Of a stretch of DNA of 64,000 nucleotides, positions 43,276 to 53,176 are shown piece by piece (within the stretch, counting starts at the first letter, position 1; each line of letters opens with the position of its first letter). This DNA comes from Apolygus lucorum (taxonomy: Eukaryota; Arthropoda; Insecta; Hemiptera; Miridae): contig CM019171.2 of the NCBI GenBank assembly GCA_009739505.2, positions 7,611,125 through 7,675,124 on the forward strand. The letters run 5' to 3'. The notes under the pieces were generated by a model, which was not told where the DNA came from, did not search any database, and was given only the letters and a program-made list of their open reading frames with translations. The translations under genes and the position numbers were made by a program.

Positions 43276-43725
43276 TTAGGAGATTTCCTTAACCCTAGAA
43301 GGGTATTGTGTGTAAAGTTTACTCATCGCTGGTGTTCTCTGTGTGATTATGCCAAAACTAACCTTCTGCCTGAGCTCTCCTCTTAGCAGTGCTCTCCCTA
43401 GTTAGTGCTGCATCTGCCTCTGGCCAGACAACATCCAGAAATCACGTTAAACACTCCTCCAACGCAGTTTATGAGAACTCCACGAGTAAAAACCACTCAA
43501 CAGTAATCCTTCCACGAAATTCCTGTGTAATTTTTACTCAACAGCACCCTTGCACGCCTTTTCCAGTATGTCAATCTTACTCAGAAATATCATCCACGCC
43601 CTCTTTTTGTGTGTGAGATTTACTACGATCTCTGCTTGTTCTGTAGCATGAACCAGCCAATATAAACGCCTGTGTTATTGCAGCGATAAAGTACTTCCCA
43701 AAGTATCATAATGGATCAAGAAATT
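43276..43725. other. No gene recognised; possible solo LTR or promoter-like sequence
   Basis: Contains GTGTGTAAAGTTTACTCATC, a later GTGTGTGAGATTTACTACG and CCAGCCAATATAAACGCCTG, which looks like CCAAT plus TATA. This could be an LTR promoter, but no terminal TG...CA ends or TSD were established. Confidence 0.3.
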
Positions 43726-43726
43726 T

Positions 43727-44154
43727 TTTTTAACCCCCTTCAAAATTTGTTGGTTTACGTTTCAAGGTGCGTAGAATCCAAAAATCGAATAAAAATTTGG
43801 CCAAATTGTAAAGGCTAAATGTTTTTTCCAAATATAAATTGTTAATGGTATGTAGGCTCCATTTGGGGTCTAATTGTGCCCTGAAGCTTTTGGTCGATGC
43901 AAGTCACTTCTAAGGGTTGAAAAATTATTTTAAAAACACCCTAACTAAAAAAATTTGGACTTAAGATAAATCAGGAACACGAGTGTGAATCGCAAAAGAG
44001 GCCTAATCTCCGTTCAAATTTTGGCTGACCGAAATGCGATCGATGTTTTTCTACAAGTTGGTTGGTGGTAACAATGGCTAAGCTGTGTTCTTTGCAGACG
44101 AGTGATCTATATAGAAAAAAATCAACCTTTGTGTAATAATTTGCAGCGTTTTTA
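43727..44154 (+). mobile_element. Family A element with a 43-nt R2-type 3' stub
   Basis: GATCAAGAAATTTTTTTTAA, CAAAATTTGTTGGTTTACG and AATAAAAATTTGGCC, then at 43804-43846 a stub matching the 3' end of the R2-type element (AATTGTAAAGG...TTTTTTCCAAATATAAATTG, TTAAT). It then resumes A at GGTATGTAGGCTCCATTTGG. About 75 bp of A upstream of the junction is missing. It ends TAATAATTTGCAGCGTTTTT. Confidence 0.8.
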
Positions 44155-44184
44155 GTACCAACGTTGAGCATTTTAATCAACTGC

Positions 44185-44490
44185 ATTTTTTTATCTAGGG
44201 AAAAGGGATATTGATGCTCATTAAATACTCCACTTTTCAAAAGAGATTGTCTAATAATTTTGGTGCATCTGTGGGTTGTGGATTGGAAGTCTGATCGCAT
44301 AATTACTGTTGTATGATTGTTACTTCTATATTAATATTTTGACACAATTCATGTTTAATACTGCAATAATCCATGATGGAAGACGTGTGTGGTTTCGTGA
44401 CATCCTTTTAGAAGTTAAATTGATGAAGAAGAATCCAGTTTTGGGCGAATGTGTAAAATTTACTCAACGGGTCGCTTAAAGGCGTTGTGG
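44185..44490. repeat. Segment paralogous to 14155-14500
   Basis: See the matching words at 14155-14500. Same orientation, same position to the right of an A copy. Confidence 0.6.
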
Positions 44491-44661
44491 AAAACACGAA
44501 ATCCTTCTATTGGGATCATTTTCTCTGGTGTTAGTTGCGAGGAAGCTTTACTGTCTATCGGCAGATCAGCTGATAGTGAGGAAGCAGGAGAGAAGCAGAG
44601 ATTCTGCGAGAGATGCGGACATCATGAAAGATGAAAGCTGGAAGAGGCGGAAGTCACTCAC

Positions 44662-44815
44662 CTTCAGGACGTGGCAGAGGGTTGAAGTGCAGGGCTGGAG
44701 GGCTGTTCTCGATTAGGGCACCATCTGAATAATGAGCAGGCCGGGGGCGGGAGTGGGCCTGCGCGGCCGAGGCGCCGCCCCCTGCCGCCCCCGCGCATGG
44801 CCGCACCCCCATCAT
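44662..44815 (-). CDS. Candidate first coding exon of a host gene
   Basis: From ATGATG at 44815 the minus-strand frame is open to ...CCTGAAG at 44662, followed by GTGAGT, a near-consensus donor. The 51-residue product begins MMGVRPCAGA, is Gly/Ala/Pro-rich, and contains AHYSDGALIENSPPALHFNP followed by LPRPE. That reads like real protein rather than noise. The exon is GC-rich, unlike its surroundings, and a TATA box lies about 70-80 bp upstream. The donor splits a codon after its first base. It could be the 5' exon of the LIM-homeodomain gene at 871-1070. The strand is right, and some Apterous proteins begin MGV, but homology is not demonstrated. Confidence 0.5.
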
Positions 44816-44887
44816 CCCTCGACCACCCCCGCCCCCACCGCCCCCACTGCCTTCCGCCTCCTGGGAATCTCGTCATCTCCGGCATCT

Positions 44888-44896
44888 CTTTTTATA
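44888..44896 (-). promoter_or_regulatory. TATA box candidate for the exon at 44662-44815
   Basis: TATAAAAAG on the minus strand, next to a GC-rich block. A start site about 30 bp downstream would fall near 44860 and leave a short 5'UTR before the ATG at 44815. It lies just outside the TIR element that begins at 44950. Confidence 0.4.
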
Positions 44897-45317
44897 GTTG
44901 TTTTTATTTTTATTTTTCCTCTCATACCTTCGACCGTAATATGTATACTAGGGATGTCCGATGCTTCAAAAGTATCGATATAATATCGTATCGATACATC
45001 TAGAAAGTATCAAAGAGTATCGATATTTTGCAGTATCGATACTTTCACAAAATGGGTGAAATTGTCGTTTATGTTTCTCTCCGTCAGTGTGACATCTCTC
45101 CATCACGAGGATAATAATTAATATAGAATGAACAAAACAATAAATCACTCATTTTGTTATTTAAAACTTGTTTTGGTTTAGGCTCTTGTTTTCATATTGC
45201 ACTTGTTTGGGTTAACATTTTGGTGGTCTTTCCACGATTATGGAGGACAGCAGGTTATCATAGAGAGCTGGAGGTGGTGGTACATCATCTTTGTTTAATA
45301 TGTTGAAGTTTGTTGGT

Positions 45318-45846
45318 AAAAAACGCTGCAAATCATTGCTCAAAGGTTTATTATTTTCTGTATAGATCATCCTTCTGTATAGATCACTGGTTCTCCATCA
45401 ATAGCACCTACCACCATCTGTATTCTCCCTTGACCTTCCCTCTCAAATTTCAGCTCCTGCGTTCAATAGGATTGAAAATGGCTTCGGAGCTCACTCAGCT
45501 GATCAGTGATCTGAAGAGTGAAGAAGATCTCCTCGAATGCTGGAGACGCCTGGAAGAGCACTTCCATTCAATAGGATTGAAAATGGCTTCGGAGCTCACT
45601 CAGCTGATCAGTGATCAGAAGAGTGAAGAAGATCTCCTCGAATGCTGGAGACGCCTGGAAGAGCACCTCCATTCAATAGGATTAAAATGGCTTTGGAGCT
45701 CACTCAGCTGATCAGTGATGTGAGGAGTGAAGAAGATATCCTCGAATGCTGGAGACGCCTGGAAGAGCACTTCCATTCAATAGCATTGAAAATGGCTTCG
45801 GAGCTCACTCAGCTGATCAGTGAGCAATGATTTGCAGCGTTTTTTA
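45318..45846 (+). repeat. 35-codon tandem module, best-preserved copy
   Basis: A block between inverted AAAAAACGCTGCAAATCATT termini holds tandem 105-bp units. The open frame to 45711 contains two full units of MASELTQLISDLKSEEDLLE plus CWRRLEEHFHSIGLK and part of a third. The third is shifted by a 1-bp loss near 45686 (GATTAAAATGG) and continues in the next frame. The unit is predicted to be acidic and helical. I do not recognise the protein, and 35 residues is also the PPR repeat length but the sequence is not PPR. It may be a captured host coding repeat, or a minisatellite that happens to stay open. Confidence 0.75.
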
Positions 45847-46609
45847 CCTACAAACATTGTTTTACCTACCAATTTTTTTTTACCTACCACACCTACCTAT
45901 TGGTAGGTACTACCTACCACACTATAATGGCTTCACACCTTCACAATCAAGTTTATTAGAAAGAACTAAACGCTTCACACTCGATTCGAAAAATAGAAAG
46001 CTTGATATGGAAATTTGATTACTGGTTACGCAGAAGGCAAAACTGTATACAAATCGAAGAAATGAACAGCGATCGCATTTTAGTCAGATAAAATTTGAAC
46101 GGCGATTAGACCTCTTTTGCGATTCACACTCATGATTCTGTTTTATCGAAGGAAAACCTTCAAATACTCGTAGGGACCGAACGGTTTGTCCTACAGAGCT
46201 CCGGGTGGTCTCAAAAATTTTTAAAAATTCTGTACTATTTAAAATTGGTGAAAAAACGATACCTTTATTTCGAGAGTTTTCGAGCTAGGGCACTCTTGAA
46301 AATTTCAACCATTAATTTTCACCCCTTAGAAGTGACCTACATCAACCAAAAGCTTCGCGGCACAACTAGACCCCAAATGGAGCCCATATACCAAATTTGA
46401 ACCAAATCGGTCCAGTGTTGCTAAGAAAAGTGCCGCGTACGGCGGACGGCGTACGGCGGACGGCGTACGGCGGACGGACGGAAATTTTTTTATTCGATTT
46501 TCGGATTCTACGTACCTTGAAACGTAAAACATCAAATTTTGAGGGGGGTTAAAATTTTTTTTTTCTTGCTCGATTCCAAAGGCTTATTATTGAAAATAAT
46601 AAACCAAAA
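45318..46609 (-). mobile_element. Family B element with 35-codon module, full length, inverted
   Basis: Starts AAAAAACGCTGCAAATCATT and ends AATAATAAACCAAAA, with all B landmarks in inverse order. The GTCC tract is expanded (GCGTACGGCGGACGGCGTAC, then more units, 46435-46481). It carries the longest module. The AATGAACAGCGATCGC and GCGATTCACACTCATG blocks are well preserved. Confidence 0.9.
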
Positions 46610-46839
46610 TACAATCGACGTAGAGATAGAGGTACTGCCAAGTAGGTACCTTCATATCGTAGGTGTTGAAACAGATAAAATGTGAGATATAAAAAAGTAT
46701 CGCCTCCGATACTGGAAAAAAAGTATCGATACTACTATACATATCAGGAAAAAAAGTATCGATATCTATCGATACTTTTTTCTAGAAGTATCGATACTTA
46801 AAAGTATCGATTTGGGACATCCCTAATATACTCGTAATT

Positions 46840-47138
46840 CGTGATATTTCGGTTATCAACGGTGTGATGCAACTATAACGTGTTCTTTTCCTACGCGATG
46901 GGAACTATGAAGGGAAAGTATTGCAATCAACCTAGGAAAAGAGGAACAGGAAGTTATCCAGGATGAAATGGACATAAGGTGACACGGCTTACAAAAATTT
47001 CCATGATTTCGGACTTTCTATTGGTCGGTCTGTCTGTGCATCAGAAAATTACTTAATTTGTACTCAAGAACACGAAAAACCAAAAGAAAAAGGGAAAGTT
47101 GAGATATAGTTTGATTTTTGGGAGTAATATATTTTTTG
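46840..47138. other. No gene recognised
   Basis: Short non-repetitive stretch between the hAT-type element and the minisatellite. No coding frame recognised. Confidence 0.4.
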
Positions 47139-47765
47139 CTTTTAACATTTAATGTTATGCTCAGAGTAAACCTCCAGGTGCTCACAACAAACCTTGAGAT
47201 GCACAGAACAGACCATCAAATGCTCATTATGCCTTTAGTTAGATGCTCACAAAAGACCTTGATGATGCTCAGAACATACCATAAAATGCTCATTAATGGC
47301 CTTCAGATGCTCAGAACAGACCTTGATGAAGCTCAGAATAAACCTTAAGATGCTCAGAACAGACCTTGATGAAGCTCAGAATAAATCTTGGGATGCTCAG
47401 AACAGACCTTGAGATGCTCAGAACAGACCTTGATGAAGCTCAGAATGAACCTTGAGATGCTCAGAACAGACCTTGAGATGCTCAGAACAGACCTTGATGA
47501 AGCTCAGAATAAACCTTGGGATGCTCAGAACAGACCTTGAGATGCTCAGAACAGACCTTGATGAAGCTCAGAATAAACCTTGAGATGCTCAGAACAGACC
47601 TTGAGATGCTCAGAACAGACCTTGATGAAGCTCAGAATAAACCTTGAGATGCTCAGAATAGACCTTGAGATGCTCAGAACAGACCTTGATGAAGCTAAGA
47701 ATAAACCTTGAGATCTTCAAACTAGACCTTGAGATGCTCATAACAATGGTATGTTATAACTCATA
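47139..47765. repeat. Minisatellite, 19-bp unit GATGCTCAGAACAGACCTT
   Basis: At least 25 units, alternating GATGCTCAGAACAGACCTT with GATGAAGCTCAGAATAAACCTT to give a higher-order period of about 60 bp. The array at 50815-52175 uses the inverse unit. Short open frames across it are repeat artefacts. Confidence 0.9.
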
Positions 47766-47876
47766 ACATACCATCAAATGCTCATTATTGGCCTTTAGTT
47801 AGACATGGTGAAATTCCTCATTACAACATATTGATTCCAGCATTCTTTTCTATTGGGCTACGTCATGGTGAATAAA

Positions 47877-47902
47877 ATGATTGTGGAGGCCTCCACAATC
47901 AT
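47877..47902. repeat. 26-bp perfect palindrome
   Basis: The sequence ATGATTGTGGAGG is immediately followed by its own inverse complement, CCTCCACAATCAT. It could form a cruciform. It may be the junction of an inverted duplication too short to see otherwise. Confidence 0.8.
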
Positions 47903-48145
47903 GAAAACCTGGAAATGCTCTACGTTTTGGACAACGAAGATGAACTCCGGCGATTCAAGCAAAAAAAAACTCTAGACTTAGTGCTGTTAAAGTGCGATTA
48001 TAGCTCAGTGTTGAAGGTACTGTTATGAGAAAGGGTTAGGTTTTACTGTAAACGGGCTCTCAAGAAGTGTACAAATGATATGTAATATTGCTAGATGGAT
48101 TGTATGTAATATTCAGTTGCAATAATAAATCACGTTAAAAAAAAG
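47900..48145 (+). pseudogene. Possible retroelement 3' end
   Basis: A short plus-strand frame (MLYVLDNEDELRRFKQKKTL, then DLVLLKCDYSSVLKVLL) is followed by AATAAATCACGTTAAAAAAAA near 48125-48145. The arrangement (coding tail, AATAAA, A run) suggests a retroposed 3' end. No family recognised. Confidence 0.3.
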
Positions 48146-49420
48146 ATGAATAAAATGTATGAAGTATTTTGGGAGTGCCATCTATACTTAAATAAGTTCG
48201 TACCTATTTTGGTACCAACATCAGTTAAACAAGTGTCTGTGTAGTATCTAGAATATTCGTAGTAAAATGCTCAATATCCGCGTTGAAGGTTGAATCGAGT
48301 ACGTATGTCAGCAGAACGTGCTGGGTTCCCCACAGCTTGGCCTCGCTCGAAAGCAGGCAACAAATCACGGCGATTTGTCTAAAAACAGTGGTAAGGTGGC
48401 CCAAAAGAATCTTATCCAAAAACGGAGGCAACTCGGATCGGACCAGATTCACCACGCGTTGGAAAAACTGATTCAGTGCGGGAAGTGGTCCAATGTCATC
48501 AAGTGTCCCATCAGGATGGGACCAGTTTTTCAACCAAAGCTTTGAATCTCTTGATGGATAAACTGGTCAAAACTCATGAGCCACTATTTTAAAACAGGTA
48601 TCCTTCAAACTCATCATAACAGGGGAACTGGACAAAAACAACACTGGTTTCGAACCACTTTATTTATGTTCAGGCGGAAAAACTGGTCCACACCTCAATG
48701 TTGGACTAGATTCAAATGGACAACTTCAACCCCAAGATTTTGGAGGTGGGTACATACGTGAAATGGCTGGTTTGGATAGCGGGAGCCCACAAGACCCTCT
48801 TCACGCTTGAAACTGCACAGAACCGAAACAATTTTGAAAATTTCATTTTTCAGTGGAAATCATACTTGAATATCTTGATATTCATGAAATTTTTTGAAAA
48901 TTTTCTTCATCAATTTGTTTGGACATTTTTTGTGAGACTTCCACTAGCCCACAAAAAGTTGTGATTTTCAATTTAATAAGGTCACTCCGGGTCACCTTGG
49001 GACAGCTGTGGAGTTCCAGAGATGTTTTTGGTGACACTAGTGACACCATGGTCCGATTTGGGTTAACAAATAAGTTGTGTTTTGTAACAATATTATTCAG
49101 TACGATCGTGACAGCTATGTTGATTATTTTCACTTTCCAATTCCCAACTTTTTCCTAGCATCAAAATTCTGCTTCAATTTGTGCAATATCGTGAGAATTA
49201 TGTTCAATTAGAATATTGCTCTTTGTCCGTCAAGATCGGAATTCGTTGGGGACCGTCTCGAGGCTGACCGGCGTAGACTCTAAAAGTGTCATCAAACCGT
49301 CATTTCTACGTTCCTTATTATTGTTTTGTAGATGCTACTGAGGACGATCGAAACTTCTATCTTCAAGTGAATCAAAAGACTCCTTCACTTCGGGCAGATT
49401 CTGAAACATGAATGGATATA
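48146..49420. other. No gene recognised
   Basis: Contains a 102-codon minus-strand frame (48225-48533) with FQRVVNLVRSELPPFLDKIL but no domain I recognise, and repeated AACTGGTC(A/C) words. The part from 49190 to 49380 has moderate GC and no window repeat. Confidence 0.35.
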
Positions 49421-50004
49421 AAAACGCTGCAAATTATTACACAACGGTTTATTATTTTTCTATATAGATCACTCGTCTGCAAAGCCACCAACCATCCAAC
49501 ATGAAGAAAAACATCGACCGCATTTCGGTCAGCTTTAATTTGAACGGAGATTAGACCTCTTTTGCGATTCACACTCGTGTTTCTGATTTATCGTACGTCC
49601 AAACTTTAAATTCTCGTAGTGAGCGAACGGTTTGTCCTACAAAGCTCCGGGTGGTCTCAAAAAATTCTAAAAATTCTAAAGAATTTCAAATTGAAGGAAA
49701 AACAATACCTTTATATCGAAATTTTTTGAGTTAGGGCGTTTTGAAAATTTCAAAATTGATTTTGGAACCCTTTGAAGTGACCTATACAACCAAAATCTTC
49801 GGGGCACAACTAGACCCCAGAAGGAGCCTACATACCAAATTTCATCAAAATCGGTCAATGCTAACTGGCAAAAGTGCCGCAAAATTTTTATTCGATATTT
49901 GGATTCTAGGTACCTACGTAAACCAACCAATTTTGAGGGGGTGTTAAAAAAACATTTTCTTGGTCGATTCCAAAGGATCATCATTGAAAATAATAAACCA
50001 AAAA
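49421..50004 (-). mobile_element. Family A element, near full length
   Basis: Starts AAAACGCTGCAAATTATTAC and ends AATAATAAACCAAAA. It lacks the GGAC tract (GTGCCGCAAAATTTTTATTC), so the microsatellite has been lost here. Other A landmarks are intact. Confidence 0.85.
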
Positions 50005-50814
50005 TTAAGCAACCATATAGTTGGGAATGAGACACGTCACCGTTAGTAGGTTCTTTTATACTGAAAAAAATATTAAAGAATTATGAAGAAATGACCACCA
50101 ACCTGTTTTTTTTTTTTTTTTTTTTTTGGCCACTAACCAACGATTTCTAATAAAACTATGAAAAATTAGTATTCAAAGAGGAAGGGCTAATTCTGTAATT
50201 TGTGTAGTCTGGGATCACCTGGCTTGATGTATTTTTAATTAATTGGCAATTAATGAGGAGGAACTCGAGTGTGATGACCTGCAGCCGACGGAGGCGTCTC
50301 GAGCGGTTTGTTTTCATAAAATTTTACGATATTTCTCGACGGGGTGAAGCAGTTTTGAGGGAAAATTACAGGCGATGAAGTAATTCTCTCGAAGGGGTTG
50401 ACGATAATAGTTTTATAAGCTGGAATTGACTTTAAACTGTTTCGGACGTTCGAAGTCGTTACCGCCTCCCTCAAAGTGTTCAAGTTTCCTCACCTTTGAT
50501 AACGGAAAAATTATATTTCCTCCTACGATAAAATTTCAAGAAATTTCAAGGTGGCTCAACGTCATCAGAGGTTTTAAAACAAATTTGAACAATTTTCAAA
50601 TCTGTGATGCCGGAGTGACTATCCGAGATCGGGGTTCGATTTTGATGAGTTTTCAGGGACGATGAGGGACCTCGAGACGGTTCCCTATGAATTTAGTTAA
50701 CTTGGGCAACAAAGTGCGCTTACGCGCAAATGAAATTTTACTTGAACATGAAATTCTCCCGATGATAACTAGATTTTGTTCAAAAGTTAGAGGGTAGTTT
50801 GGGAAACGTTTATC
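50005..50814. other. No gene recognised; unique-looking island
   Basis: A T run at 50107-50125. From about 50220 to 50680 the sequence has moderate GC, no window repeat, and words such as TAATTAATTGGCAATTAATG and GAAGTAATTCTC. It could be intronic regulatory DNA. Confidence 0.35.
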
Positions 50815-52175
50815 CTGCACCTGAAGGTCAGTTCTGAGCATCTCAAGGTTTATTCTGAGGTTCGTCAAGGTCTGTTCAGCATCCAAAATCTGTTCAGAGC
50901 ATCTAATGTCTGTTTTGAGGATTTGGAGGGCCGTTCTGAGCATCTCAAGGTTTACTTTGAGCGTCATCAAGGTCTGCTCTGAGAGTCCGAAGGTCTATTC
51001 TGAACATCTGAAGGTCTCTTCAGAGCATTTGGAGGGCTATTCTGAGCATCTCAAGGTCAACTCCAAGCATCTCAAGGTTTGTTCCGAGCGTCATCAAGGT
51101 CTGTTCTGAGCATCTGAAGGTCTATCCTGAACAACTGAAGGTCTGTTCAGAGCATTTGGAGGGCTATTCTGAGCATCTCAAGGTCAACTCCGAGCATCTT
51201 AAGGTCTATTCTGAGCGTCATCAAGGTCTGCTCTGAGCATCTGAAGATCTATCCTGAACATCTGAAGGTCTGTTCTGTGTATTTGGAGGGCTATTCTGAG
51301 CATCTCAAGGTCAACTCCGAGCATCTCAAGGTTTATTCTGACCGTCATCAAGGTCTGCTCTGAGCATCTGAAGATCTATCCTGAACATCTGAAGGTCTGT
51401 TCTATGTATTCGGAGGGCTATTCTGAGCATATGAATGTCTGTTTTGAGGATTTGGAGGGCTATTCTGAGCATCTCAAGGTCAACTCCGAACATCTCAAGG
51501 TTTATTCAAAGCGTCATCAAGGTCTGCTCTGAGAATCTGAAGATCTGTTCTGAACATCCGAATGTCTGTTGAGAGCATTTGGAGAGCTATTCTTAGCATC
51601 ACAAGGTTTGTTTTGAGCTTCATCAAGGTCTGTTCTGAGCACCTGAAGGTCTATTCTGAGCATCTCAATGTCAACTCCGAGCATCTTAAGGTCTATTCTG
51701 AGCGTCATCAAGGTCTGCTCTGAGAGTCTGAAGATCTGTTCTGAACATCCGAATGTCTGTTGAGAGCATTTGGAGGGCTATTCTGAGCATCTCAAGGTCA
51801 ACTCCGAGCAGCTCAAGGTCTATTCTGAGCGTCATCAAGGTCTGTTCTGAGCACCTGAAGGTCTATTCTGAGCATCTCAATGTCAACTCCGAGCATCTTA
51901 AGGTCTATTCTGAGCGTCATCAAGGTCTGCTCTGAGAGTCTGAAGATCTGTTCTGAACATCCGAATGTCTGTTGAGAGCATTTGGAGGGCTATTCTGAGC
52001 ATCTCAAGGTCAACTCCGAGCAGCTCAAGGTCTATTCTGAGCGTCATCAAGGGCTGTTCTGAGCATCTGAATGTCTGTGCTGAGTACCTGTGTCTCATTC
52101 TCGAGCATCTGGAGCAATCTCTGATCATCTGAAAGTATGTTCTGAGCATCTGAAGGTCAGTTCAGCATCATACCA
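50815..52175. repeat. Minisatellite, inverse of the 47.1-kb array (AAGGTCTGTTCTGAGCATC)
   Basis: About 70 diverged 19-bp units. A higher-order block of about 170 bp (TTGAGAGCATTTGGAGGGCT through GAGCGTCATCAAGGTCTG) recurs several times, notably at about 51565, 51755 and 51970. The orientation is opposite to that of the array at 47139-47765. Confidence 0.9.
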
Positions 52176-52470
52176 ATATCCTCGTGATCCGATCAGTTGG
52201 GGGCCTCAGATCAATGGAAAGGGAGACTTCACGATCGTGTTGCTGTTTCTAGACATTGAAAACCATCAACATCCTGCTGAAAATCAAACTCCTTTCAAGT
52301 CAAAAAACAGTTTTCACTGTTTTGCAAGGAAACTATACTGCCCACCCAACTTGGCTAATTTGTTTATTCAAATTTTGGAGGTTAGTTTGGGTTTAGAAAA
52401 ATGAATTTTATTGAAATCGATAAAGTTAATCGATTGATGAGTGCATCGGTCGAGTGATGATCAGGATCTG
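52176..52470 (-). repeat. D-related fragment and flank
   Basis: GTGATCCGATCAGTTG at 52185 and CTATACTGCCCACCCAACTTGG at 52338 match 61330-61430 (TGATCCGATCAGTTGACATG, CTACACCGCCCACCCAACTT) in order. They are probably a sub-family of the D head. Nothing else recognised. Confidence 0.45.
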
Positions 52471-52880
52471 ACGCAGTAAGGAAAGTAGAAATCGTTAACA
52501 TGATAGCGAATGACGACACAGGCGTGTTGCCTCTAGTAGACGACGGAACAGAAGCAACGGGCTCGTGAATATCTGGCGGACGTCTTCGTCGGAAAATGAA
52601 GGAGCGAGTGGAGAGTGAAGGAGGTCGGAGAGCGGGTGGAGGAGGACGGAGAGCGGGAGCGGCGAGGAAAGCGGGCGAAGGATGGAGACGGCGTTTGGGG
52701 GCGGGAGGAGGACAAAGGGTCGCCATGGAGACGGGAGCTGAGGGTTGCGGGAGCGCAATCATTAGGCGTCGCTCCCTCCGGAGTTCACCTCACCCGCTTG
52801 TCACTCGTCCTTCCAACTCCGAATCTCCGAGAAAGACGATTTTCCTCCGAATTTCGGTTTCAAGATTTCTCGTGTTTTGT
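52471..52880. promoter_or_regulatory. CpG-rich island, function unknown
   Basis: Strikingly G- and CpG-rich for this window (GGACGGAGAGCGGGAGCGGC, GTCGCCATGGAGACGGGAGC). Frames of 111 and 126 codons on opposite strands both stay open because of the composition, and neither shows a domain. A promoter or 5'UTR for a minus-strand transcript toward the exon at 44.7 kb is possible but unproven. Confidence 0.35.
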
Positions 52881-52892
52881 CGGCAGAAGAAG

Positions 52893-53144
52893 AACAAGTG
52901 GGTGAGGCACATAGCTTCCTCGTATCTATAGGGGGCCAATTTTCCATTACTATAGGGATGGTCCCCTATAGATACGAGGCCTGGGTCTACTCGCCATTTA
53001 ATCCCTGAAAATTTTATCGAAATCGAATGAGAAATGTAGAAGTTATGACTGTGGCAAGGATTTCATGACATACAGACAGAAAGACAGAATGACACACACA
53101 AACAGAGACAGGCACACAGATACAGATAGACACACACACAGAAT

Positions 53145-53176
<32 letters not shown>

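Larger units (their letters stand above)
44950..46824. mobile_element. hAT-type TATCGATA-rich element interrupted by a B element
   Basis: Inverted ends AGGGATGTCC (44950-44959) and GGACATCCCT (46815-46824), followed inward on both sides by many GTATCGATAC words. The flanks TGTATACT and AATATACT match at 6 of 8 positions, as expected for an old 8-bp hAT duplication. A complete B element with module (45318-46609) sits inside, so the B insertion is younger. No transposase is present. Confidence 0.75.

Noticed and set aside
52382..52762. 126-codon Pro/Arg-rich minus-strand protein
   Set aside because: The region is open in several frames on both strands because of GC-rich composition. No domain, start context or splice evidence favours one of them.
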